From Paenibacillus algorifonticola (GTDB lineage Bacteria; Bacillota; Bacilli; Paenibacillales; Paenibacillaceae), in contig NZ_LAQO01000022.1 of the NCBI RefSeq assembly GCF_000971975.1, positions 98,727 to 162,726 on the forward strand: DNA of 64,000 nt, read 5' to 3'. Positions 8,840 through 16,682 of this stretch are shown here, piece after piece. How positions within the stretch are numbered: position 1 is the stretch's first letter; each line of letters begins with the position of its first letter. The notes below the pieces were generated by a model, which saw only the letters and a list, made by a program, of their open reading frames with translations, had not been told where the DNA came from and made no database searches. The translations under genes and the position numbers were made by a program.

Positions 8840-9420
8840 AAGGTAGTAATGACGCGATCCACGATGCCGTATTGTACAGCCTCCTCTGCGGAGAGGAAGT
8901 AATCGCGGTCCATGTCCAGTTGGATTTTCTCCAGCGGCTGGCCGGTTCGCGCGGCGGCGATCTGGTTGAGATGCTCTCTAACGCGAATAATCCGATTGGC
9001 AGAAATCGCAATGTCGCTCGCTTGGCCCTGGACGCCGCCATGCGGCTGGTGAATCATTACCTCGCTGTTGGGCAGTGCAAAGCGCTTGCCTTCAGCACCC
9101 GCAAGCAGTAGAATAGCGGCGAAGGATGCTGCAAGCCCCACACATATCGTACTGACATCCGGCTTAATATATTGGATCGTGTCATAGATGGCAAAGCCCG
9201 CTGAAGTAGAGCCGCCCGGACTATTAATATAGATGCTGATGTCTTTCGCCGGGTCTTCCTCCGCGAGAAACAGCAGCTGGGCAACGATGCTGTTCGCGAG
9301 CTGGTCGTCAATGGCTGAGCCGAGAAAGATGATGCGGTCTTTCAGCAGCCGTGAATAAATATCATAGGATCTTTCGCCGCGTGCGCTTTGCTCCACTACG
9401 TAAGGCACATAATTGGTCAT
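8830..9420 (-). CDS. clpP: ATP-dependent Clp protease proteolytic subunit
   Basis: 196 residues, the canonical ClpP length. The catalytic serine is S99 in VGLAASFA, the histidine H124 in VMIHQPHGG and the aspartate D173 in DRDYFLSAEEA. The oligomer-forming INSPGG (residues 65-70) is intact. Residues after the serine (FAAILLLAGAEG) differ from the very conserved MGAFLLAAG of the main housekeeping ClpP, so this may be a second, divergent paralogue. A GGAGG ribosome site precedes ATG 9420. Its last codons and stop fall inside a dispersed repeat. It should form the tetradecameric chamber that works with ClpC/ClpX. Confidence 0.93.
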   Translation of the reverse strand: MTNYVPYVVEQSARGERSYDIYSRLLKDRIIFLGSAIDDQLANSIVAQLLFLAEEDPAKDISIYINSPGGSTSAGFAIYDTIQYIKPDVSTICVGLAASFAAILLLAGAEGKRFALPNSEVMIHQPHGGVQGQASDIAISANRIIRVREHLNQIAAARTGQPLEKIQLDMDRDYFLSAEEAVQYGIVDRVITTLQA

Positions 9421-9612
9421 AGGTTTACCTCCATTTATTCCATTAGATGTTTGCTTTCACTTAGTAAACGATTATCGGGGGTCAAAAGGATATGCAGCGC
9501 TGAAAGCTTTTTTTTTGCTCATCCGCGTATCTTAATAGGGGCTTCATTCGTTTATAAAATAAACGGTTCTGCCGCGTCTTCGCCCGGAATCTGGTTAAGA
9601 GGAGCGTGTCCT

Positions 9613-10359
9613 ATGCGTTTGAAAAATAAAGCCGCCTTACCGAACGGAAATGTCGGTCAGCATCTGGCATCGCTGCGCAAATACAGCATCTCGCTGACAG
9701 GCTCAAGCTGGGACGCTGATGATTTGGCGCAGGAATCGTGGCTGAAAGCGAGCCTATCTGCGGAGGCGGCCAGCCATCAGAATCCCGAAGCGCTGCTGCT
9801 GCGCATTGCCAAAAATAGCTGGATCGACCAAAGCCGCAGAAAAGCGGTCTGGCAAAAAATAAGCGGAGAAATGCTGCATTTGCATCAGCAGGGAATCGCA
9901 GTAAACAATCAAGAAGCTAGCGAGCTTGAAATTGTTTTTCATGTGCTAGTCAAGCATATGACAGCTGCGCAAAGGGCTGTTTTTATGCTGCGGGACGTAT
10001 ACGGCTGCTCAAGCATCGAAGCTGCGGAAATATTGGGCATGACGGATGGGGCGGTAAAAGCGGCGCTTCACCGTGCCAGACAAGCGCTTATAGCTGTGCG
10101 CCAGCAGCTGCTTCAGGATGGGCTGCCCCAGCCGCAGGAGGAGCATATGAAAACCTATGTAAGGGCGCTGGCCTCCGCCTATTTGTCAGACAATATGAAG
10201 GCAGTTACCGCTTTAATGCAGCTTAGCGAAAATGATCCAGAGCTAGCTATCCATATGGCGCAGCGTGAACTGGGCCGCCTTCCATCACGGCGTCAGAAGG
10301 TTCCAACAGAGGCGCGGACTATGGCGCTGGAAAATGCTTTTATGCAAAATGTTGCCTAA
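9613..10359 (+). CDS. RNA polymerase ECF-type sigma factor
   Basis: 248 residues. Region 2 lies at about residues 20-90 (SWDADDLAQESWLKA, then LLRIAKNSWIDQSRRK) and region 4 at about 118-170 (TAAQRAVFMLRDVYGCSSIEAAEILGMT followed by VKAALHRARQ). An extra C-terminal segment of about 75 residues follows, as in several ECF groups with built-in regulatory extensions. Start ATG 9613 has AAGAGGAG at 9597-9604. It diverges from clpP. No anti-sigma gene is adjacent: the next gene is an acetyltransferase. The regulated genes cannot be inferred. Confidence 0.88.
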   Translation: MRLKNKAALPNGNVGQHLASLRKYSISLTGSSWDADDLAQESWLKASLSAEAASHQNPEALLLRIAKNSWIDQSRRKAVWQKISGEMLHLHQQGIAVNNQEASELEIVFHVLVKHMTAAQRAVFMLRDVYGCSSIEAAEILGMTDGAVKAALHRARQALIAVRQQLLQDGLPQPQEEHMKTYVRALASAYLSDNMKAVTALMQLSENDPELAIHMAQRELGRLPSRRQKVPTEARTMALENAFMQNVA

Positions 10360-10393
10360 CCATTTATTGGCTAGCGAAGGGGGATAATCAAAT

Positions 10394-10834
10394 ATGTTCA
10401 TACGTCCATATGAGCATCAGGATGTGGAGGCGGTCGTCCAGCTAATGGCCGATCTGGGCTACCCAACGAATATAGAAGCGCTCAGCGCCCGTATGGAAAA
10501 AATAGCGTCTGTAGAGTCCTGTTTTACGTTTGTTGCGGTGCGAGATGGGCAAGCAGTCGGGCTGATTGGCTGCCGTGATATTTTTTATTATGAGGAAGAT
10601 GGCATGGTCGTCCAAATCAGCCTGCTTGTAACAAAGCAATCGGAGCAAGGGAGCGGAATTGGTACGGCGCTCGTTGCTTATATAGAACAATGGGCGAGGG
10701 AACGGGGCGCGAGTGCGCTCTATTTAACGAGCGGAATAAAGGAATCGCGCAAGAAGGCCCATGCTTTTTATGAGGCCCGCGGCTTTGATATTACAGGCTA
10801 TCGGTTTGTGAAAAAGTTAACAGTGCAAGAATAG
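10394..10834 (+). CDS. GNAT family N-acetyltransferase
   Basis: 146 residues, a single GNAT domain. The acetyl-CoA pyrophosphate loop is EQGSGIGTALV at about residues 95-105, followed by the expected amphipathic helix and the C-terminal AHAFYEARGFDITGYRF block. The N-terminus IRPYEHQDVEAVVQLM is also typical. It starts 34 bases after the sigma factor gene with AAGGGGG upstream, so the two may share a transcript. The acetyl acceptor is unknown. Confidence 0.88.
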   Translation: MFIRPYEHQDVEAVVQLMADLGYPTNIEALSARMEKIASVESCFTFVAVRDGQAVGLIGCRDIFYYEEDGMVVQISLLVTKQSEQGSGIGTALVAYIEQWARERGASALYLTSGIKESRKKAHAFYEARGFDITGYRFVKKLTVQE

Positions 10835-10892
10835 CTGATGAATAGCGGGTGCATCCAGTGTCTAACAAGCGGTCCGAGTCATGCCTCTTTCA

Positions 10893-10938
10893 TTGACAAT
10901 AATAGTTGTCTGAAATATAATTGCTTAAGTCAACTATT
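10893..10938 (+). promoter_or_regulatory. Consensus promoter with overlapping inverted-repeat operator, upstream of MFS gene
   Basis: TTGACA at 10893-10898, 17-base spacer, TATAAT at 10916-10921: a perfect sigma-A match. An inverted repeat AATAGTTGTCT (10900-10910) and AAGTCAACTATT (10927-10938) flanks the -10 box; the AATAGTTG/CAACTATT half sites are typical of MarR-like operators. This implies a nearly silent gene released by an inducer. Confidence 0.75.
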
Positions 10939-10967
10939 TTATTTAAACATCAATGAGGGGGAACGGC

Positions 10968-12215
10968 ATGCTGTCTCAGGAACAACGCCCACGCTTATGG
11001 ACAACTGCTTTTATTACGCTTACCGTTTGCTCTTTTTTAGTTTTCTTTAATTTACAGCTGCTGCTATCGCCGCTTACGGCTTATACGAAAAATACATTTA
11101 TGGCGAGCGATGTATCGGTCAGCCTGGTGACGAGCGTTTTCGCTGTTTCTGCAATTTTGACGCGTTTTATGACGGCGTTTGTGATGAAAAGAATGCCGCG
11201 ATCAGCCATTTTGTACACAGGCATTGTGCTTGCGGCCCTTTTTACCGCTATGTATATCGCGGCTGAATCCGTCGGCTCCTTGCTCATCATGCGTGTATTT
11301 TATGGCATTGGCTTCGGCATAGCCAGTACGATTATACCTACGCTCGTATCGCAAATTATTCCCGCTGGGCGGATTGGTGAAGGTATTGGCTATTTTGGCT
11401 TGTCCACCAGCATCGCGATGTCCATTGGTCCCATGATCGGGCTGAATATTTGGAAGCAATTCGGATTTGAGGCGTTAAGCCTAACGGGGACGGCAGCAAT
11501 TTTGCTCGTTATCCCCATCCTAATGTTTTTTCGTCCACTTCCGCCAGAGCCTCCACGTCTTAACCACGAAGAGCGGAAACGGGCTGCCGCCAGCAAGCCG
11601 CCTTTTAATTTCCGGCTCGTGTTTCCAGCGCTATTAAATGTGCTGCTGTCGATTACATACAGCGGCATATTAAGCTTTATCGCCTTGTATGGGGAAAAGC
11701 TTGCGATCAATCAGATCGGTTTGTTTTTTCTGTTTAATGCGGTGACGATTATTATCGTTCGCCCGATTTCCGGCAAATTGTTTGACAGCAAAGGCCATGC
11801 CGCGGTGCTTATTCCTGGTGCGTTATGTGTCATTGCGAGCTTGACAGTGCTGTCGTTTACGACTTCCATTTCGCTGCTGATCGTATCGGCGCTGCTGTAT
11901 GGTTTAGGATTCGGGGCTGTCCAGCCAACGATTCAAGCTTGGATGCTGCGCAGCTCGAGTCCGGAGCAGCACGGCGCCGTGAACAGCATGTTCTACAACG
12001 CGACAGATCTTGGTGTCGCGACAGGTGCTATTTTGCTAGGGGCTATTGCCTCGGCAACAAGCTATGAGACGATGTATCGCTGCGCAGCCGGCGTCATGAT
12101 TATCTTTTTGCTCGTATATTTGATCATTAGCATGACGACGGCTGCAAAAAATAAAAAACGGGGCTGGAGCAAGCCAGAAGCGGTCTCACATAATATTTCA
12201 ATGAAAAACAATTGA
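10968..12215 (+). CDS. MFS transporter (drug/metabolite efflux type)
   Basis: 415 residues with twelve predicted membrane helices split by a cytoplasmic loop near residue 190 (RPLPPEPPRLNHEERKR). Helix 4 contains the sequence GIGFGIASTIIPTLVSQI and the second half contains GLGFGAVQPTIQAWMLRSS, characteristic of the YfcJ/AraJ-like exporters of the major facilitator superfamily. Start ATG 10968 has GAGGGGG just upstream; the in-frame ATG 10953 lacks a ribosome site. A consensus promoter carrying a palindromic operator precedes it. Substrate unknown; efflux is inferred from the family. Confidence 0.9.
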   Translation: MLSQEQRPRLWTTAFITLTVCSFLVFFNLQLLLSPLTAYTKNTFMASDVSVSLVTSVFAVSAILTRFMTAFVMKRMPRSAILYTGIVLAALFTAMYIAAESVGSLLIMRVFYGIGFGIASTIIPTLVSQIIPAGRIGEGIGYFGLSTSIAMSIGPMIGLNIWKQFGFEALSLTGTAAILLVIPILMFFRPLPPEPPRLNHEERKRAAASKPPFNFRLVFPALLNVLLSITYSGILSFIALYGEKLAINQIGLFFLFNAVTIIIVRPISGKLFDSKGHAAVLIPGALCVIASLTVLSFTTSISLLIVSALLYGLGFGAVQPTIQAWMLRSSSPEQHGAVNSMFYNATDLGVATGAILLGAIASATSYETMYRCAAGVMIIFLLVYLIISMTTAAKNKKRGWSKPEAVSHNISMKNN

Positions 12216-12240
12216 CACCACCTTACTTGTCATGTAAGAT
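12212..12240 (+). promoter_or_regulatory. Promoter of the riboswitch/DMT transporter unit
   Basis: TTGACA 12212-12217, 17-base spacer, TAAGAT 12235-12240 preceded by an extended TG. The -35 box overlaps the stop codon of the upstream MFS gene. The spacer and -10 contain the small palindrome CTTAC...GTAAG. Confidence 0.6.
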
Positions 12241-12300
12241 GTAAAATGAATTACGATCTAACATCAGATGACAGCAAGGCATCAAACCATATATTTCTTT

Positions 12301-12440
12301 TCGTATAACCTCGTAAGCCGTATTCAGCTGCAGCTGGATATAAGAACAGGTCGGGGGTATCTACAGGAAGCCTTTACTTCCTAACTACGATAACAAGGAT
12401 CAAGCTGTATTGGTCGTTGCTATGTGGTTAGGATTTTTTG
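12301..12440 (+). promoter_or_regulatory. Purine-class riboswitch (guanine-type core, enlarged L2) with terminator; predicted ON switch
   Basis: Core elements match the purine riboswitch: P1 TCGTA (12301-12305) with TACGA (12386-12390), J1/2 TAA, P2 CCTCG (12309-12313) with CGGGG (12352-12356), J2/3 GTATCTAC (12357-12364), P3 AGGAAG/CTTCCT (12365-12382) and J3/1 AACTACG, whose cytosine C12385 occupies the ligand-pairing position (C = guanine-like). L2 is about 38 bases and holds an extra 8-bp hairpin (12321-12340). The terminator (12381-12440) uses the 3' half of P1/P3 as its left arm against TGGTCGTTGC...GGTTAG plus six T, so ligand binding should prevent termination, as in adenine-controlled pbuE. 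Confidence 0.75.
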
Positions 12441-12490
12441 TGTTGTCTGGGCACGTTTAGAGAGACAATCAAGGAGGTTTAAAGGCACAA

Positions 12491-13459
12491 ATGAAGTATT
12501 TATTATCGGTTTTATTCGGTGCGATTAGTTACGGTGTGTTGTCTACAATCGTAGTACTGGCATATGGTCAAGGCTACCAATTAGGTGAAGTGGTTGGAAC
12601 GCAGCTGCTGACGGGATTTATTTTGGCCTGGATGCTGGCTTTTTATACAAAACAGCGGGAGCAGCGCAAAGCTCGTACAGCTCCAAATGCAATTTCTTCT
12701 GTTACTCAAGCGGCTGCGGCTGCCAAAGCGCTTGCCTCTAAGCTGACGTGGAAAAGCAGAGTGTTGCTGATGCTTTCGGGTATGCCGACAGCTATAACGG
12801 GCTTGTTGTATTATCATTCGCTTCGTTATATTCCAGCTTCGCTGGCGATTATTTTATTGTTTCAATTCACATGGATCAGCGTATTGATTCAAGCCTTCAG
12901 CAAGCGTCAACGTCCTAAAGGCATTATGATGCTGGCATTGATTGTTTTGTTCGGAGGCACGCTGCTCGCTGCCGGCATTATGGAGGATGGCGCAGCCCAG
13001 TTCAACTGGATCGGCATTATTTTCGGCTTATTGTCCGCCGTGAGCTATTCCTTGTTTATTTTGTTCAGCGGCAAAGCGGTGCCAGCTGTGCACCCGGCTT
13101 ACCGCAGTGCTTGGATGATTACTGGCGGTTTGCTGCTCGTGTTTATTTTATTCCCGCCAATGTTTCTGTTTAATGGTTTGATTTGGGGACAGCTGCTCGT
13201 ATTCGGTTTCCTGCTCGGATTGTTCGGAGCTTTTATCCCGCCTGTCCTGTTCGCAATCGGAGTGCCGCATATTGGTGAAGGCATGGCTGGCGTATTAGGC
13301 GCAGCCGAGCTTCCTGTAGCCGTCACGATGTCAGCACTTATATTGAATGAGCATGTGAGCATGCTGCAATGGGTGGGCGTCGCCATCGTGCTGATGGGCA
13401 TTTTGCTGCCAGAGCTGAAACGCTTTAAAGGGCGTTCACAGCGTACAATGGCTGCTTAA
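12491..13459 (+). CDS. DMT superfamily (EamA) transporter
   Basis: 322 residues, about ten membrane helices in two EamA repeats (residues about 1-150 and 160-310), separated by no large loop; a charged cytoplasmic stretch KQREQRKARTAPN sits between helices 2 and 3. The second repeat shows IFGLLSAVSYSLFILFSGKA and the closing AAELPVAVTMSALILNEH, typical of the family. AGGAGG lies upstream (12472-12477). The leader contains a purine-class riboswitch that should switch the gene on when ligand is abundant, so export of a purine base or nucleoside is inferred, in analogy with B. subtilis PbuE, which belongs to a different family. Confidence 0.9.
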   Translation: MKYLLSVLFGAISYGVLSTIVVLAYGQGYQLGEVVGTQLLTGFILAWMLAFYTKQREQRKARTAPNAISSVTQAAAAAKALASKLTWKSRVLLMLSGMPTAITGLLYYHSLRYIPASLAIILLFQFTWISVLIQAFSKRQRPKGIMMLALIVLFGGTLLAAGIMEDGAAQFNWIGIIFGLLSAVSYSLFILFSGKAVPAVHPAYRSAWMITGGLLLVFILFPPMFLFNGLIWGQLLVFGFLLGLFGAFIPPVLFAIGVPHIGEGMAGVLGAAELPVAVTMSALILNEHVSMLQWVGVAIVLMGILLPELKRFKGRSQRTMAA

Positions 13460-13579
13460 CTAGCGCTTGCTTTTTTTTGTTAAAAAGGTGCAGCTTTTCA
13501 AAAGGCATAACTTCTTTTTCATCAACCTTTGAAACATTTAGCTGAATTTTCCGTCTGTAGCAAAAAGGCGGTGTAAGCT

Positions 13580-14170
13580 TTGAAAAAATGGCTGATTTTG
13601 TCGCTCCTACTATTGTGGCTGCTCCCATCACAGGTGTCTGCGCTATCTTGCGCACAAATGAGAACACCAGCTGAGGCTTTTGATTGGTATGACGGTATCG
13701 TTATTGCTAAAGTAAATGAACGTTACAAAACGATCTTTGCCAATGACAATAAGCTTGTACTGACCGTGAGCACAAGCTATAAGGGAATTGAAGCACGCAC
13801 ACTGTCCGTATCAGAAGACCCGACCTGGGGAGCTTTAAATGGGCCGAGCGAAGAGGGCGTGGAGTATCTCTTTTTTCTGAAAGAGAAGGACGGGAAGTGG
13901 GAGCATCCGCTATGCGCGCCTTCCATGACAACGCCAGTCAGCAAGGAAATGGCGGCTTTTTTGAAGGACAAGGAATTGGATCTGAAAGCTCAAGAATCGG
14001 TAGCTAAGCAGCAAACGACGCCTGTATCCGAGGGGACACCGCACAATAATAGTGAACAATCAGATAGCGGAGTTCTAGGCAGCTGGCTTATCGTCGCGCT
14101 GGCCCTGCTGGTGCTTGTCATAGCGGTAGGAGTGGTCGATTATCGTCGATACGGCAGGCGGAACAAGTAA
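13580..14170 (+). CDS. Membrane-anchored extracellular protein with TIMP/NTR-like N-terminus
   Basis: 196 residues. A signal peptide (residues 1-21, LSLLLLWLLPSQVSALS) is cleaved just before SCAQMRTPAEAFDWYDGIVIAKV, which has the Cys-x-x first-strand pattern of bacterial TIMP/netrin-like domains. A second cysteine sits in HPLCAPS near residue 113, allowing a disulfide. A polar linker rich in Q/S/T precedes a C-terminal helix (about 168-188) and a positive tail (DYRRYGRRNK), so the domain faces outward and is anchored at the C-terminus. Known homologues are mostly uncharacterised. A terminator follows at 14209. Confidence 0.75.
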   Translation: MKKWLILSLLLLWLLPSQVSALSCAQMRTPAEAFDWYDGIVIAKVNERYKTIFANDNKLVLTVSTSYKGIEARTLSVSEDPTWGALNGPSEEGVEYLFFLKEKDGKWEHPLCAPSMTTPVSKEMAAFLKDKELDLKAQESVAKQQTTPVSEGTPHNNSEQSDSGVLGSWLIVALALLVLVIAVGVVDYRRYGRRNK

Positions 14171-14208
14171 TTACTCGCGATGTGCGATACCGCTATAATG
14201 AAGGAGGA

Positions 14209-14241
14209 AGCCTGAGCAATCAGGCTTTTTCTGTTTTTTTT
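14209..14241 (+). terminator. Rho-independent terminator
   Basis: Stem AAGCCTGA/TCAGGCTT with loop GCAA, followed by TTTTCTGTTTTTTTT. Confidence 0.85.
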
Positions 14242-14368
14242 GATTTCATTTCTCGTATGAAGACGAGGGTAGGCGCAAAAGTTGTCAAAGCAACTACAGT
14301 TGCTTTATCATAAAAAGGACATCTACAACAGATCTATAACATGCCAAGGACAAGAAAGGAGCCGAATG

Positions 14369-15268
14369 ATGGCTGTTCAAATCGGACTTACAGGCTGGGG
14401 CGACCATGATACGCTGTACATTCCCGGTACAAAGGCGAAGGACAGGCTGGGCCAATATGCAAAATATTTTCCCGTCGTCGAAGTAGACAGCTCCTTCTAT
14501 GCAATTCAATCCCGGGAAAGGTTCGCCAAATGGATGGCGGAAACGCCGAGCTCGCTCCATTTTATGATAAAAGCGTATCAAGGCATGACAGGGCATCAGC
14601 GCGGTGAAGCGGCAGCTGCTGCGGCATTAAATGATACGGGACAAATGTTCGCTGCTTTCCGCGAATCTATTGAGCCGGTTATTGAGGCTGGGCGGCTGAC
14701 CGCCGTGCTTTTCCAGTACCCGCCATGGTTTGATTGCACGCAGGATAATGTCCGGCTGCTTCGCGAGACGAAGCTCAGAATGGGCAGCATTCGCTGCGCG
14801 CTGGAGTTCCGCCATCAGAGCTGGTTTATGCCGGAGTTTCGCGTCAAGACGCTGGCGTTCATGGAGCGCGAGGGCTGGATACACAGCGTATGCGATGAGC
14901 CGCAGGCAGGCGTTGGCTCGGTGCCAACTGTGCTGCATGCGACCGATCAGGAGCTCACGCTCGTTAGGCTGCATGGCCGAAATGTATCGGGCTGGAATCA
15001 GGGCGGAGCGCCGAATTGGCGTGAGGTTCGTTATTTATACCGCTACAACAGCGCTGAGCTGCGCGAATGGGCAGACCATATTAAGGAGCTGCAGCAGCAG
15101 AGCAAGCATATTTGCATTATTTTTAACAATAACTCCGGCGGGGACGCGGCTGATAATGCCAAAGAACTGATGGACCTGCTTGGACTGAACTGTCCGGATG
15201 GGGAAGGACCTTATTTTGTTCGCAATGAGCCAGAGCCGCCAGCGGTGGAGCAGTTGGAGTTATTTTAG
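14369..15268 (+). CDS. DUF72 domain protein (YecE-like)
   Basis: 299 residues, a TIM-barrel-like DUF72 protein. It opens with the family signature IGLTGWGDHD and shows the YFPVVEVDSSFYAIQS block (residues about 33-48), FMIKAYQGMTGH, FQYPPWF, ALEFRHQSWF and the late VRLHGRN and CIIFNNNSGGDAA motifs. Function is unsettled; the fold resembles nucleases and xylose isomerase-type barrels. The frame is open from 14282, but the family starts at MAVQIG; ATG 14369 has AAAGGAG seven bases upstream. The MarR gene follows after 17 bases and is probably cotranscribed. Confidence 0.9.
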   Translation: MAVQIGLTGWGDHDTLYIPGTKAKDRLGQYAKYFPVVEVDSSFYAIQSRERFAKWMAETPSSLHFMIKAYQGMTGHQRGEAAAAAALNDTGQMFAAFRESIEPVIEAGRLTAVLFQYPPWFDCTQDNVRLLRETKLRMGSIRCALEFRHQSWFMPEFRVKTLAFMEREGWIHSVCDEPQAGVGSVPTVLHATDQELTLVRLHGRNVSGWNQGGAPNWREVRYLYRYNSAELREWADHIKELQQQSKHICIIFNNNSGGDAADNAKELMDLLGLNCPDGEGPYFVRNEPEPPAVEQLELF

Positions 15269-15285
15269 AGTGGGAGGACAGGTTT

Positions 15286-15732
15286 ATGCCCTATCAGGGA
15301 CTTGAGCAGTCGATTGGTTTTACAATGGGAATGACATATCGCAAGCTCACTAATTTTTTTCAACAACGTTTGAGAGAATATGCGATTACGCCAGAGCAGT
15401 GGTCGGTACTCTATCAAATTAGCAAGTCGGATGGCTTGATTCAGAAGGAGATTGCTTTGCGGACAAGCAAGGAAAATCCAACCGTTACCCGCATCATCGA
15501 CCATTTGGAGAAGGAGCAGCTGATTCACAAGCGGCCTGGCGTTCAGGATCGCCGCAGCTTTGTTGTTTATATTACGGACAAAGGTCGGCAGCTTATTAAT
15601 GAAACAACCGCTATTAATGAGTCGGTAAACGATGAAGTAAAGAAGGTCATTTCCGCAGAGGAATATGAGCTGATGATTTCGCTGCTGCTGAGAATTAATA
15701 ACCATATGCAAGCCTCAATCGAGAAAAGTTAA
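15286..15732 (+). CDS. MarR family transcriptional regulator
   Basis: 148 residues with the MarR winged helix-turn-helix at about residues 35-105: TPEQWSVLYQI, the recognition region SKENPTVTRIIDHLEKEQLI and the wing GVQDRRSFVVYITDKG. Flanking helices form the dimer interface. Start ATG 15286 follows GTGGGAGGACAG. The downstream gene is 200 bases away and unrelated, so its target is probably elsewhere; MarR-like half sites are visible in front of the MFS gene at 10900-10938, though a link is only conjecture. Confidence 0.9.
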   Translation: MPYQGLEQSIGFTMGMTYRKLTNFFQQRLREYAITPEQWSVLYQISKSDGLIQKEIALRTSKENPTVTRIIDHLEKEQLIHKRPGVQDRRSFVVYITDKGRQLINETTAINESVNDEVKKVISAEEYELMISLLLRINNHMQASIEKS

Positions 15733-15798
15733 CTGATTCGGGAGCTGCTATGTTTTCGAGGGCACACAAGGTTTCTTGGCATCTGTTGAAATATCCTC

Positions 15799-15829
15799 TT
15801 AACAATCCAACATTTCCCACCGATATAAT
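15799..15829 (+). promoter_or_regulatory. Possible promoter of the gene at 15931
   Basis: TTAACA (15799-15804) and TATAAT (15824-15829) with a 19-base spacer, longer than ideal. Confidence 0.35.
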
Positions 15830-15930
15830 TAAAAGATTAGTGCGATGTCATTTAAGACGGGCTGCGCCGTGTACATATAAAAGATCGATATACTTGCGCG
15901 CGTGGGAAAACGGTTGGAGGAGGGAATGCT

Positions 15931-16647
15931 TTGAGCGGTACAGGCCAGAACAGCAAAGATGCCGAGGGGGCAGCTTTCCAATGGATCAGGCTAACAGGGG
16001 GTGGGCGGGAAGAGTCGTGCAGAGGACGAGAGCGGAAGGATACCCAGAAGGCACGGGCACTCCGGCATTTTTATAAAAATTGCTTCATACCTGCTCTTGA
16101 GCAAACCGTATTTCAGGAAAATCGTTATTACCACATACATCAAGAACAGCTGATCGAGCTGTTTTTGTCATCTTTTCGCCAGCTATGCAATCGGCTTTAT
16201 GCCAGGCAGCAGGAGCAGCAGATCGGACCAATTAGCATCATTGAATATAGCTTGCAGGCATCATCCACAGCAGACGAATTATTTGCCTACCGGGTAGAGG
16301 CTTATGGCGAGCAGGGGTACGAAGATTCGGAGCCTTATTTTGAAAATTATAATGCCGCTTGGCTTTATCAGTTCGTCCCGGAGCTGATAATGAATTTAAA
16401 CGAGCAGCGCAAAGCTTATGGGGGAAAAATATTGGGCGGCGATATTGAGGACATGATGCGGGGAGAGCTGATCTTGTTCCACCAATTTACGGTCGGGCTT
16501 ATCCGCAGCGCCATTCCAAGGGCAATCAGCGAGCCGCAATATGCAGCGCTTGCCAAATCAGAATCGTTCAACATTCGGCTGGGCCAAGAAGGAAAACAAC
16601 GCAAAACGATATATATAAAGCATGAGGCTATTGATTTTGACCAATGA
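15931..16647 (+). CDS. Hypothetical protein, 238 residues
   Basis: TTG start with GGAGGAGGG at 15916-15924. I do not recognise the family. The first 40 residues are polar and low in hydrophobics (GREESCRGRERKDTQKAR); the rest is predicted mixed helical, soluble, with an aromatic-rich middle (EPYFENYNAAWLYQFVPEL) and no signal peptide or membrane segment. A short GNAT gene starts 35 bases downstream, so they may share a transcript. Codon use fits the neighbours, so it appears to be a real gene; function unknown. Confidence 0.7.
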   Translation: MSGTGQNSKDAEGAAFQWIRLTGGGREESCRGRERKDTQKARALRHFYKNCFIPALEQTVFQENRYYHIHQEQLIELFLSSFRQLCNRLYARQQEQQIGPISIIEYSLQASSTADELFAYRVEAYGEQGYEDSEPYFENYNAAWLYQFVPELIMNLNEQRKAYGGKILGGDIEDMMRGELILFHQFTVGLIRSAIPRAISEPQYAALAKSESFNIRLGQEGKQRKTIYIKHEAIDFDQ

Positions 16648-16682
16648 TGAGCTGAAGACAAGGTAAGAAGAAGGAGCTGGCG

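Noticed and set aside
9479..9486. CtsR-like half site GGTCAAA upstream of clpP
   Set aside because: Only one of the two heptads is present, so CtsR control cannot be supported.
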